From Eleginops maclovinus (Eukaryota > Chordata > Actinopteri > Perciformes > Eleginopidae): a stretch of 64,000 bases of DNA. Location: positions 20,932,247-20,996,246 of the forward strand of contig NC_086349.1 of assembly GCF_036324505.1 (NCBI RefSeq). The letters run 5' to 3'. The position numbers were made by a program, and so were the translations under genes. The first letter of the stretch is position 1, and each line of letters opens with the position of its first letter. Below the pieces are notes generated by a model. That model was not told where the DNA came from. It was given only the letters and a program-made list of their open reading frames with translations, and searched no databases. Shown here one piece after another: positions 1 through 12,856 of this stretch.

Positions 1-1
1 G

Positions 2-2803
2 TCAGTTTTGAAACCTCAGCCCCTGGTCAACACGATCTCAGACAATTACAAGATTTTAGAAGTTCTGGGAGTGGGAAGCTTTGGACAGGTGTTGAAATGT
101 TTGAAACTGGACACTGCAGAGACTGTGGCTGTGAAGGTCTTAAAAAACGGAAATTCAGATAGACTCAACATGATAGAGGTGAGCTAACGCTGGATAATCA
201 CAAGTCAAAGATGCATTATTGGACATTGCCTGAGTCTTCATAAATATTTGCTTGTACACAACCTTACTGTTTTATGTATCCCCAGGTGCTCATGCTGGAA
301 AAGCTCAGATGTTTGGATTCTGATAAGTCCAACATCGTCAGATGCCATGAATGCTTTCAAAGGATGGACCGGACGTTCATGGTTTTTGAAATGCTGGATC
401 TGAGCCTCCATGATTACATGGACAAGAGAGAATGGCAGCCTGCACCTCTAAACGGCATAAGAACGGTGATGAAAGATGTAAGGATACCAGAGAGAAAGAA
501 ATTAGATTAGATATAGTTTTGTTGATCCCAGTTTGGGAAACCATTCTCATCATATAAACATTGTGTAAATGGCTTCACTTGCAGTTAGCCACAGCGTTAG
601 AAACTTTAAAGGGTATTGGACTGATCCATACGGACTTAAAGATGGACAACGTAATGCTGGTGGATCATCACTCACAGCCGTTCAGGGTGAAGCTCATTGA
701 CTTTGGCCTAGCCATAAAGACCGCTGACGTCTGGCCAGGCCTTGTAGTGCAGCCTCTCTGGCATAGGTAAGACCTCTAGACCCTTTATCATGGATATCTG
801 TCGATGTAGGAAGTTCACTGCCATCGGGCTGTCTCTTATTGAATATTTGGAGAGGAGCAGTACGCAGTGTAGCCTAAAGGAAATGTCTGTATAAGTTGTA
901 TTTTTATTACTTTAAAAATGACATTGTATATTCTCTGTTCTTTCACAATAAGGTCCCCTGAAGTCCTTCTTGGTCTGCCATTCAATGAGGCCATCGATGT
1001 GTGGTCTCTTGGCATGATAATGTCCGAAATGCTCCTCGGCTTTCCGCTTTTCCCAGGAAAACATGAGTATGATGTGGTGAGTAACATTGATGGTTCATTT
1101 CTACATTTTTCCTAATGTTTGTAATATTGTTTTGATATGTACTAATACTTTTAAGGTCAGGCATATTTAATACATGGCTAATAGAACATGTTTAGAGTAG
1201 TCAAAATGATGTTACGCTGTGTTTTGTCTCTAGCTCCGTTTCATCATCGATCTCCTTGGTGAACCACCAAGGAAACTCCTGAATAGGGCATTAGACACAG
1301 AGTTGTTCTTCAAGGGAAGAAGCAGATTCTGTGTGCGGATGGATTGGACATTCAAGGTATGGCCCTACAACCTTCTTTGCCAAACATGAATGATCCTCCA
1401 TTAGATCATTAGTATAAAAGCAATACAATGTCTTCTTCCAGACGCCCTTGGAGTTTCACCTGGAAACAAAGCGGAGGACGAGTGAAGACAGGGATTACAC
1501 GTTTTCCTCTCTGGAGGTGCTCAAAACAGTAAGCACACACAGCAAATCCAGCTTCGAGGCAGAAGACAGAAGAGCTTGTGTGGAGCTTTTGAAGGATATG
1601 CTGCAGCTGGACCAAAAAAAGAGGATTACTCCGAAACAAATCCTGGTCCATCCATTCACAACCGGGAGCAACAACTGTCTGTATGGGTAAGTATGTCTGT
1701 TTGACTCTGTAACACTATCTCAGTGGCACACAGGTTTTCAAACAACAGTAGGCATTTTAGATGACTTTAAATGACTAATGTAAGGTTCACCATGCGCAAT
1801 ATGAACATGATTATAAAAGTGATTATCCTTTTGTAGCACTGAAACTGTAGAAGCTGACGGTTCCAGCGAGAGTCAAGAGACTGAACAGACAAAAGTTTGC
1901 AGGTATGTAATGATTTATGTTTTTTTGGATATGTGGTAAAATGGAAATAATAGTTCTTCTATCAGTTTGAAGCATTTGCTGGGAACTCAGCATGCTTCTG
2001 ACTGAGGGGAATTTTTCTAAATGTATCTGAACAACATATTTTATGGGAACACCACTTGTGAATGCATGCATCTTTGTTTACCTTTAGATCCTCTGAACCC
2101 TTGTGTAGTCTCAAAGAGCTGCCACCTGGGGTCATCGAGGTTCAGACAGATGAGAGGACCGTACTGGTGGAAGAAGCTACCAAAGAGAGCAGTGTCATCA
2201 GGTAAGGCCACGGACCCCTCTGCTGAGAGTAAAAGAAAATGAACATGAAGTTAGGCGATGTATAATGATCATAATGTTCAAACTTAATGTAATCAAAGCA
2301 GGTGACATAAGATGCACCTTTTCCCCAAAAAGTACAAGATTAGTTTCAATGTAATCTAGACCTTTTGATCTCGTATGAACCAACAATTACCCTTTAAGTG
2401 TTTGTGTGTTTGTGTAGGACCCAGACTGTGCAGGGAAAAATGCCCAGCTCAGGGAAGGCTGAGATTGCACAGGAATTTAAACTGGAGTCAATTTCTGGTG
2501 AGGATTGGGAAATGAAAAGCTTCATAATGGTTATTGAAAAAAGCCATACTGAAGCTCCCAAGTCCAGCAGTGAAGAGTCCTTGCCTGCACCTGGTAGGAA
2601 ATATTTACCTCATCATTTTCTAAATTGTCACATTCTTTCAAACTCCATTTCTTCAAAGTTCATTAAAGCTCTAACTATACTTTTAATGTGCAGTGGTCAG
2701 CGAGCCCAGGAAGAATACGAAGAAGGGAATCAGAGGATTCTTCTCAAAAATGAAGAGGAATATCTTCTCCTGTTTCTGTGTGCCTGGGCAGGGCGAGGAG
2801 TGA
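2..2803 (+). CDS. HIPK-like serine/threonine protein kinase, 3' ten exons (5' end may be outside window)
   Basis: Exons with GT/AG borders: 2-178, 286-477, 585-766, 953-1076, 1234-1356, 1442-1686, 1837-1902, 2088-2201, 2418-2593, 2694-2803. They splice in frame into 502 residues plus TGA. Seen, numbered from base 2: glycine loop GVGSFGQV (23-30), VAVK lysine 45, catalytic loop HTDLKMDN (Asp140, Lys142, Asn145), DFG (162-164), SPE (185-187), then LGLPFNEAIDVWSLG and a C-lobe ending RITPKQILVHPF. LGLPF.EAID.WSLG and the spacing are typical of the homeodomain-interacting protein kinase branch of CMGC kinases; HIPKs phosphorylate transcription regulators in the nucleus. All catalytic residues are present. 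The HIPK activation-loop tyrosine is missing (QPLWHRSPE). The roughly 155-residue tail is unlike HIPK1-4 and ends in a basic, Cys-containing segment (FFSKMKRNIFSCFC). Base 5 could end a splice acceptor, so more exons probably lie upstream. Fish carry many HIPK-like paralogues, so no symbol is given. Confidence 0.85.
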
Positions 2804-3027
2804 AATAGTCTGTGAAGGTTTTGCAGTGAAACTCACTCAGTTCAACATCAGCAGCTTCAATTTCCTTTACTCTGACACGGGTGTTTAAAACTCCTTCAAG
2901 TTCTCAGGAGATTCACTGTCAAACTTCACAGTCACTTCTATGGGCAGCGCTGCACTTCCTGTGAGAAGCAGGAGCCGTGTCTGCATGGGGTTTCTCCGGG
3001 GCTCCCGGTTTCCTCCCATATATTTAC

Positions 3028-3033
3028 AATAAA
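3028..3033 (+). promoter_or_regulatory. Poly(A) signal AATAAA of the HIPK-like gene
   Basis: AATAAA lies 225 bp after the kinase stop codon and fits a short 3'UTR (2804 to about 3050). The choice rests on motif and position only. Confidence 0.5.
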
Positions 3034-3594
3034 TTGTTCATAAATTACAAATCTGTATATTGGTTGTACATTTTCAGTCTATAAATAGGACTGAAATACA
3101 TTTCAGTGTATAAATTAAGATCTTGTTTTGCCAAAAGAATTCATGTTATTCACATTTATTCTGTATTGTGTCTGTATTATACTGTCTATATTTATACCTG
3201 CTCTATAGAGTATTCATTTTTAATAGTACTGTTTATAATGTTCATACTTCTATATGCTGTTAATAGTGTAAATACTTCAGTTTGTATCTTTCAGATGTAT
3301 ATTTGCATTATACTAGACATCACTCTGCACTTTATTGCCTTTTTTGCACTTCTGGTTAGATGCTTACTGCATTTAGTTATACTAATAATGGTACTTTGTG
3401 CAACGCCAATACACTTGAATCTTATCTAATCTAATTTTGTGTGAGCCCTCATATTCATTGCAAGTACCCCAAAAGAGAGTCATCAAACAGTAGCTTATGT
3501 TCTCAATTGTCTCCCTGGATGCTCAAAACCAGTTGAAAAATGCTGTCAATTATGCAGAGAGAGAGAAGCTACATTTTATACTACGTTAGATATA
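3034..3594. repeat. AT-rich spacer with a LINE (L2-like) 3' tail fragment
   Basis: About 3340-3437 resembles the common teleost LINE 3' end: a 'tgcacttctggttagatgc' block, then a TTGAATCTTATCTAATCTAA-type ending. The rest, from 3034 to 3340, is AT-rich with no recognised gene. The assignment is from remembered family appearance and is approximate. Confidence 0.4.
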
Positions 3595-5194
3595 CAGTGG
3601 GGCAAAAAAGTATTTAGTCAGCCACCAATTGTGCAAGTTCTCTCATTTAAAAAGATGAGAGAGGCCTGTAATTTTTATCATAGGTATACCTCAACTATGA
3701 GAGACAAGATGAGGAAACAAAATCCAGAAAATCACATTGTAGGATTTTTAATGAATTAATTTTCAAATTATTGTGGAAAATAAGTATTTGGTCAATAACA
3801 AAAGTTCATCTCAATACTTTGTTATATACCCTTTGTTGGCAATGACAGAGGTCAAACGTTTTCTGTAAGTCTTCACAAGGTTTTCACACACTGTTGCTGG
3901 TATTTTGGCCCATTCCTCCATGCAGATCTCCTCCAAAGCAGTGATGTTTTGGGGCTGTCGCTGGGCAACACGGACTTTCAACTCCCTCCAAAGATTTTCT
4001 ATGGGGTTGAGATCTGGAGACTGGCTAGGCCACTCCAGGACCTTGAAATGCTTCTTACGAAGCCACTCCTTCGTTGCCCTGGCGGTGTGTTTGGGATCAT
4101 TGTCATGCTGAAAGACCCAGCCACGCTTCATCTTCAGTGCCCTTGCTGATGGAAGGAGGTTTTCATTCAAAATCTCACGATACATGGCCCCATTCATTCT
4201 TTCCTTTACACGGATCAGTCGTCCTGGTCCCTTTGCAGAGAAACAGCCCCAAAGCATGATGTTTCCACCCCCATGCTTCACAGTAGGTATGGTGTTCTTT
4301 GGATGCAACTCTGCATTCTTTCTCCTCCAAACACGAAGAGTTGAGTTTTTACCAAAAAGTTCTATTTTGGTTTCATCTGACCATATGACATTCTCCCAAT
4401 CCTCTTCTGGATCATCCAAATGCCCTCAAACTTCAAACGGGCCTGGACATGTACTGGCTTAAGCAGGGGGACACGTCTGGAACTGCAGGATTTAAGTCCC
4501 TGGCGGCGTAGTGTGTTACTGATGGTAGCCTCTGTTACTTTGGTCCCAGCTCTCTGCAGGTCATTCACTAGGTCCCCCCGTGTGGTTCTGGCATTTTTGC
4601 TCACCGTTCTTGTGATCATTTTGACCCCACGGGGTGAGACCTTGCGTGGAGCCCCAGATCGAGGGAGATTAGCAGTGGTCTTGTATGTCTTCCATTTTCT
4701 AATAATTGCTCCCACAGTTGATTTCTTCACACCAAGCTGCTTACCTATTGCAGATTCAGTTTTTCCAGCCTGGTGCAGGTCTACAATTTTGTCTCTGGTC
4801 TCCTTTGACAACTCTTTGGTCTTGGCCATAGTGGAGTTTGGAGTATGACTGTTTGAGGTTGTGGACAGGTGTCTTTTATACTGATAACGAGTTCAAAAAG
4901 GTGCCATTAATACAGGTAACGAGTGGAGGACAGAGGAGCCTCTTAAAGAAGAAGTTACAGGTCTGTGAGAGCCAGAAATCTTGCTTGTTTGTAGGTGACC
5001 AAATACTTATTTTACAGAGGAATTTATAATTAATTCATTAAAAATCCTACAATGTGATTTCCTGGATTTTCTTTTCTCATTTTGTCTCTCATAGTTGAAG
5101 TGTACCTATGATGAAAATTACAGGCCTCTCTCATCTTTTTAAATGGGAGAACTTGCACAATTGGTGGCTGACTAAATACTTTTTTGCCCCACTG
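3595..5194 (-). mobile_element. Tc1-like (DD34E) transposon, copy 1, 1600 bp, with TA target duplication
   Basis: The left end starts CAGTGGGGCAAAAAAGTATT and the right end is its reverse complement. The inverted repeats run about 200 bp, and both inner ends carry an AAGTATTTGGTCA-type block, as in IR/DR Tc1 elements. TA dinucleotides flank both ends (3593-3594, 5195-5196). The transposase reads on the minus strand. It is nearly identical to the copy at 31222-32825 and exactly 4 bp shorter, because of one deletion in the coding region. Confidence 0.95.
3811..4829 (-). pseudogene. Tc1 transposase, frameshifted by a 4-bp deletion
   Basis: The start codon is at 4827-4829 ([19 protein letters not shown]) and the N-terminal helix-turn-helix half reads through to about 4418. 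There 'ccctcaaac' replaces 'ccctctagcaaac' of the second copy, so four bases are lost and the frame shifts. The C-terminal half continues in another frame from 4419 to the stop at 3811. It keeps the catalytic triad: Asp in WSDETK, Asp in [10 protein letters not shown] and Glu in PIENLW, spaced as in DD34E enzymes. Unlike copy 2 it retains the full C-terminus ending NKGYITKY. It cannot encode a full transposase as it stands. The inverted repeats look intact, so it could be moved by an enzyme made elsewhere (inference). Confidence 0.93.
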
Positions 5195-5266
5195 TATAGG
5201 CATACATAGTCAATGACTTCTTTTCAAAATGCCGTGCTCTGAAAAGTTATGCAATGTTGGTGTCAT

Positions 5267-5686
5267 TGGTAGTGTAAAGTCACTGAGTACATTTACTCAA
5301 GTACAATACTGAAGTACAATTTTGAGATACTTTTTGTTCACTTGAGTATTTCAATTGTTTGATACTTTTTACTTCTACCCGACTGCAATTCAGAGGTAAA
5401 TAGTGTTCTTTCATTTCACTCCATTTATTGAATAAGGAATTGAAACACCTTTACTAGCTTTAATAAACACATTCATTTATCAATAATGATAACCAAAACA
5501 CATATTATTCTGGAATGGACCAATCTGCATAATGAGTAGGCCTACTTACTTTTGGTACTTTAAGTATACTTAAATGCCAACTTTGTACTTTTACTTGAGT
5601 AACATTTTTAATGCAGAGTTGTACACACTGGTACTTCTACTTTTACTTAAGTAACCTACAAGATTTGAGTACTCCTCCCACATCTG
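5267..5686. mobile_element. hAT-type MITE, 420 bp, with imperfect 8-bp target duplication
   Basis: The interior is rich in TACTTGAGTA/TACTTTTACTTAAGTA motifs, typical of Tol2-like hAT ends in fish. The right end, read inward, is CAGATGTGGGAGGAGTACTC, close to the fish hAT terminus CAGAGGTGGGAGGAGTA. The left end is TGGTAGTGTAAAGTCACTGA. Flanks are GGTGTCAT (5259-5266) and GGTGTCAC (5687-5694), 7 of 8 identical. There is no coding capacity. The left boundary is uncertain by a few bases. Confidence 0.7.
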
Positions 5687-5694
5687 GGTGTCAC

Positions 5695-6740
5695 TGATCA
5701 CATTTGTGTTACAGACCGATTGTCTATAACTTTCAAATAGTCTCTTAACAATTGTCATTCATCAATGTTTGCAAACATGCAAATGAACTTTTATTAATGT
5801 CTATATAACTTCTTAAATGCAGATATTTATGGTACACTTCGGTATCAGTGCTTCTTACCATGTGTTGCTGCTGCAAGTGTCTCTGTCATCGTGAAAAGCA
5901 AATCCACATTTTATTTATAACCTCAGGTGTTCCCTCCTGTCCTGATTTGCCCTTTTACTCCTGCTTTCTTTTCCCCACATAGTTTGAGACGGCATTCGAC
6001 TGGGCACACACATTGTGCTCCTAAATGTGAGGGTATAATGCGAGCCTCCCTGTTTTTATGGTTTTGTTCGGCTAACCATGCTTGTCCAATTTACCCTACT
6101 GTGTTGCCCTGCTGCTTACACCTGTAGCAAAACAAAGCTAAGACCCACACCAGGTTAAATCTGTTTTATCGGAGGGTTCTTTAATAACAAGACCACGTGG
6201 CTGGTTGGCACCAAGATATACTAGTTTTTCTTCAAAGCCGTCCTTGTTTGCTTAACCTCGTTCATCGTAACTGCAGGCACTGCACTTCAACAACAAGTAA
6301 CGACAGCAGCAGCGCCACTTCAAAAAGATCCAATCAAATTGCAAAGGGGAGACAGGCAATCAATGACAGGTGGTGGCATGTGCCTTAATATTTAAACTAT
6401 GTAAATAATGAAGAAAGGGAAAAAAAATGATCAATGTCAAAAAATGAATGTGTGATGTTGTGATGCTAACAGATAATGCTCTTTTGTGATGCTATCTTCT
6501 ATGCTAAAACGCTCCCATAACACCATATGAGTGGGAATAAATCGGATTCTATACATAACCAACACTTATATAAATAAAAAATAAGTACATGTTATGCAGA
6601 GTGTGACATTTAATAAGTGAACTTTTGTTGTTTTCATAACGCTTTTATTATGAAAGTGTCACACAGGAAGTGTTAACGGAAGACCAACTGCGTGAAACCA
6701 CAACATAAACGTAACTCTAAAGAGAGGCTCTCCACATCGC
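5695..6740. other. Intergenic spacer, nothing recognised
   Basis: No exon pattern, RNA gene or clear repeat was seen between the hAT MITE and the inferred smim29 promoter. Small open frames here have no recognisable content. Confidence 0.5.
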
Positions 6741-7421
6741 ACAGTGAGTGAGCATTTACTCGTCATTAAAGTTAAACAGGTTTATTGTATCGTGTTATAA
6801 ACCAACCTTGCCGTGATGCGGAGGGCTTGTTTCAGCTTGTTTGTGAAATAAAACAACTTGTCGGCTCACCTCGTCATCTACCGGAGCAGCTAACGGTAAA
6901 GGCTGTTTATGTAGCTAGTAACGCAGGCTAGCCGTTTGTAACCGTTATCTCTGCGTAGCAACGTTCATTGACAGGTCTTGTTTTACTCTGCTATTAAACA
7001 TAAGCAAATAGCAGGAACCAACTGATCAAAATGTGGCTTGTACGGCACTTGCTAACATGACATATGCTGTTTATATTGTATTGAACTGGCCCAAATAAAA
7101 CCTCAAAGCCTTTTTGTAAATGTACGGGGACGATATCCAACCAATTAACATTTCTGCCCTTTTGTGACCTCACTACTTCCTTGACGTGCTTATAACAATG
7201 CGCGAATTCTTTTCATTCCGTTTTCCATCAGATCTTTTCGCTGATTAGGAAGGACAGTGATACCATGTGGAAGTCACATGAACGACAAGGATGAGGTATA
7301 AACAACCAGAGGGCAGCTTGAGCAGAGATCTGCTGCACACTGTGTCATAGGGAGGGGGTTTGCTGCTTGTAAACACCCTGCACAAGCAGCCCCCTGTGTC
7401 CCCCTCTCCTGAACATATGCA
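6741..7421 (+). promoter_or_regulatory. smim29: smim29 promoter/5'UTR region with several uORFs
   Basis: A plausible non-coding first exon ends AACG|GTAAAG at 6895. A strong acceptor (pyrimidine tract then CAG) precedes 7232, giving a second exon that runs into the coding start. The leader from 7232 holds short upstream ORFs at 7265-7294, 7278-7301 and 7291-7350. It also holds a minimal ATG-CAA-TGA at 7417-7425 whose stop overlaps the main ATG (7422). Exon limits are inferred from splice motifs; no transcript evidence was available and the transcription start is not identified. Confidence 0.45.
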
Positions 7422-9359
<1,938 letters not shown>

Positions 9360-10805
9360 TGATAGTGAGCCATGGCATAGGACATCAGTGTGGAGACAAC
9401 CTTCAGCCACATCAGTCATTTATGAAGTCACACACAAGACTTCCTTTTGGTTGTACTTTTCCTTGATACCATTTGCCGTTATCTCCCTGTGAAAGTCCAC
9501 ATAGATTGACTGTTCTGATGCCAATCCTTTGTGCCTAATAGATGCAGTACCGTACATTTATTTATTTGAAAATTATTTATTCAAACCTTTTTTTTACTGT
9601 GACATTACTCATGGTTGAGAAAGGTGGGATCTCTCACAAGATTTCAAAAAAGTTTCTGTAGATTTACTTTGTTGTTTACATTTATTATGTTGTTTTGGGC
9701 AACAAGTGGTTGTGTTCCTGTGGTTTGCAGTAGGCATTTCATTACGGGCTGTGTTCACAGTGTTGTAGGAGTATGCACGAGTTAAAAATATTCTTAATGT
9801 GAGAGGGTTTAAGATCACTGCCTGGTTAGGTTATTTTTGCAGAGGTTGTTTGCGGTGCATTAAAAACAAACATGGCTTCTTTAAAAAATTGCTTTTAGTT
9901 AGATGTGTTGACATGAAACTCTGCATTATGACTTAAAATCAGTTTTAATTATTTTGATATAGCTATGAGATTTATAAAATAGATTTGCTGTTAAAATTAG
10001 GTCGGGTGAAATTCATTTCAGTTTCATTTTGTGTCAAAAGGTTGGTTTTAATCTCCTCGCAGAACTAGCTGCCCTACAACCCAGATCTTTTTGTGGTTTA
10101 GCCAATTCCTATGACTCTTATCAATGGCATGAATAGCCAGAAATGGAAGTAAATAAAACCAACCTCCTCCCATCCTCAAAATGAGCGGTGACCAGTGCCC
10201 TAAATATGTCCGTTCTACAAGGCATGGCACCAGCAAAAAGTACCTCCAGCTGAAGATGAATGCCATAGGTCTGACTGTATCAAGCACTCAGGAAGTCTTT
10301 TTTTCTTGAATTGTAACCTTACCTGACCTTTCATTTGTGAATGTAAAATACAAAAAAATATAACTGTAGAGGTTATTTAAGAGGCACATTCATTGTGGAT
10401 AAAGTGTATTGGACAGATAATGTCTGGACTCATTAACGACTAAATAGTAAGAGGTACTCTGGAATAAGAATTGCATTTTGTATAGATGTTAGTGTCATTT
10501 CAGGCCCTAAGACTTCTTTACCCAAGAGCATGTTCCTCTCTGCTCATCTTACTGTTGACTTTCTATGCATTAGTTTCTCATTTGTGAAAAACATAGGAAA
10601 TTGGTAGTCACAAATGAAACTGTATAAAAAAAACACGTGAAAAAAACACGTCAACTTTAAATGGAAGGCTCTGATTTTAGGCTGCACATGATAAACTACT
10701 GAAATCAAAATGTGAATTTGGCAACACCATTACATCTTCAGACTGTTGAACCAGTTTGTTTTGAGTGAATTGATTGAAGCTATGAATAAAGTAATATAAC
10801 TTCGC
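9360..10805 (+). other. smim29: smim29 3'UTR (inferred)
   Basis: This follows the TGA at 9357-9359 and runs to an AATAAA at 10785-10790. It is AT-rich with no other gene seen. The end is inferred; earlier poly(A) sites may also be used. Confidence 0.6.
10785..10790 (+). promoter_or_regulatory. smim29: Poly(A) signal AATAAA, smim29
   Basis: AATAAA in sense orientation, followed by a T-rich stretch, just before the oppositely oriented hmga1 poly(A) signal. This is the likely distal end of smim29. Confidence 0.6.
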
Positions 10806-10912
10806 ATTGAGGGTAATTGTCTTTATTTGCCTACTTGTTCTTTACGTGTCCAATTGTATATTGTTGAGGTGGAAAACAACAAGGTGACAACAAAGTGACA
10901 AAGAAAATTCTC

Positions 10913-10918
10913 TTTATT
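10913..10918 (-). promoter_or_regulatory. hmga1: Poly(A) signal AATAAA, hmga1
   Basis: TTTATT on the plus strand reads AATAAA on the minus strand, about 1.94 kb after the hmga1 stop codon. A roughly 2-kb 3'UTR is normal for HMGA genes. Confidence 0.65.
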
Positions 10919-12835
10919 GACCATTTCTGATACAAATTGTTGTAGGGCACCATAGAAATATAGACATTGTACATTTATATACGGTGTACATTAAAAAGAA
11001 TGATCCCATCTTAACGCGTTGACAGTATATAAATGAACGGTTGCAAGATGTCGGTATGTAAAATGATACCCATATTGTCCCAAGTAGTTGATGAATGTTG
11101 GAAAAAATAAAAACATGAAATGACCGTTGTACTATGATGGCGATGGTGGCTGTGTGTGGTAGTGCCAAACACACATCAGCCAACAGAATGGTTAAGTGGA
11201 AAGAGCGCCTAGTCTATCACAAATACACAAATATTTGTCCATGAAAATCTGAACCAACATTTCAGTGCACCAGAAGAATAAAAACACACCTGCTAATCTA
11301 CCACAGTCAGCGAACAGTTGCCAAGCTGACAGGTCTCCCTGACTTGCTTCACACATTTAAACAACCTGTCTGCAAGCTCCGGTTATGAACGAGCCAAGAT
11401 GTGCTGCGTGTGTGCACACACACACACACACAATCTCAAACTTGACATCTTAAGATACCGCATTACAGTCCGTTTGTAAGAAAAACAAAAATACATTTTC
11501 CAATTCATGCCAGAGGTTACATTTCAAAAAAGAAAACCAGTTTAATGCAATTATATGGTTAAGTAAGCTGTTGATTGAGGTATGAAAAACCAGGCCTTGA
11601 ATCGCCTGTATGCAGTTTTCCGGGGTTTTTAACTGAGGTTGTAGCAGCTTAGGTAGGTGGAAAAACCCAGGTAAGTGTACTGTGACTGCGGGTTCCCTGA
11701 CACTTAGAAATACAAACATTACAACACACATCTTCAAAAGACTAAGAAAGTTTATTACTATACTAAGTGATGACAGAAGGACCAAACTAGGTGAAGCGGT
11801 GAGAGCTAGATGGAATGAAAAACGTACAGCCCTGTTGGATAGCAGTGCCACTATCCTCTATAACAATCAAACTCCTCGTTTGACCGATTGCAGTTTGCCT
11901 TGATTGATTGGGTGAGCGCGTAGAAACCGAGGACCGCATGAAGACAAAGACGCCAACAAAAACAGCATTTGTAAAAGCTCCCTGAAGAAATGACACTGAT
12001 GCCCTCTGCCTAGAACTCTGCCAACCCTATTCTTAAAAACACACATTATACCAAAAAAAAGTCGTATTATATCATGAAAAGCAGCACACTCATGTTTTTT
12101 ATTTAATAAATGGTATGTAACCCGAAGGAACAAAACAGTAAGTAATCAGACCAACGATACACCTTACATCTCCCCACTGCACGCTGAGGACCGGCAACAA
12201 AGTTTGCAAAGCATAACTCTTATCTAAACTTTCCTAAAGGACCGGTTAAAGATGAATCTGCTCTACTGGTGGGATGTGGAGAAATCATTTATGCAGAAAT
12301 GAAGGGGAAAAAAACACCACCACTTCTACCATCTTTTACCTATTCTCATCCTAAATGCTGAAGCTCAGCTCCATCTATAATATGATGCAAGGGATAGGTT
12401 AACCACTTCACACAAACACAAAAAAAAAAACCAGCAAGTACAGGTAAAATTCACCTTTGTCCAGTACAAAACATGAAGAAAAATTATATGCCCTACCATC
12501 TCAGATGCGGGTATAACACATAAGTAACATTAAGCGGAGGAGAGTCTTACAAACCGTCTGAAGGGGAAACCAGGCTCCTCAGAGCACACTTTTGTCCAGT
12601 ATAAAAGACTTGTGATAACATGACGTGTAAAGAAAAGGGCTGTTACCTTTCATGTAATTCTTAGATCTATGCTTGAGCAAGGTCCATCGTTCTATCCAGT
12701 GCTGTTGCATGATATTTGAACTGTGTTAAGCCTCCTTTTGGCAAAGGGTGGCTTTGTCGTGAACAGTGGTCATGTGGTGGCACTGGTGTTGGAGATACAG
12801 CCCAGTTCTGGTTAACAGTAAGTCAGTATGTTGAG

Positions 12836-12843
12836 TGAGGTAG
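12836..12843 (-). promoter_or_regulatory. hmga1: let-7-type 8-mer target (CTACCTCA) just after the hmga1 stop
   Basis: The plus strand TGAGGTAG reads CTACCTCA in the mRNA. This is the perfect complement of let-7 seed positions 2-8 plus the A opposite position 1. It starts about 14 nt after the stop codon, so terminating ribosomes may partly mask it. let-7 repression of HMGA mRNAs is established, mainly for HMGA2. Function here is inference. Confidence 0.5.
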
Positions 12844-12856
12844 CATGCGTTGTGAA

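Larger units (their letters stand above)
10913..12856 (-). other. hmga1: hmga1 3'UTR (inferred)
   Basis: This is contiguous with the last coding exon and ends at the minus-strand AATAAA. It carries a short (CA)n near 11409-11431 and several ATTTA motifs. Antisense open frames here have no protein-like character. A let-7-type 8-mer target sits at its very start. Confidence 0.65.

Noticed and set aside
3905..4848. Plus-strand open frames across Tc1 copy 1 (and 31532-32729 across copy 2)
   Set aside because: They are antisense shadows of the transposase; both copies share them because the DNA is the same repeat.
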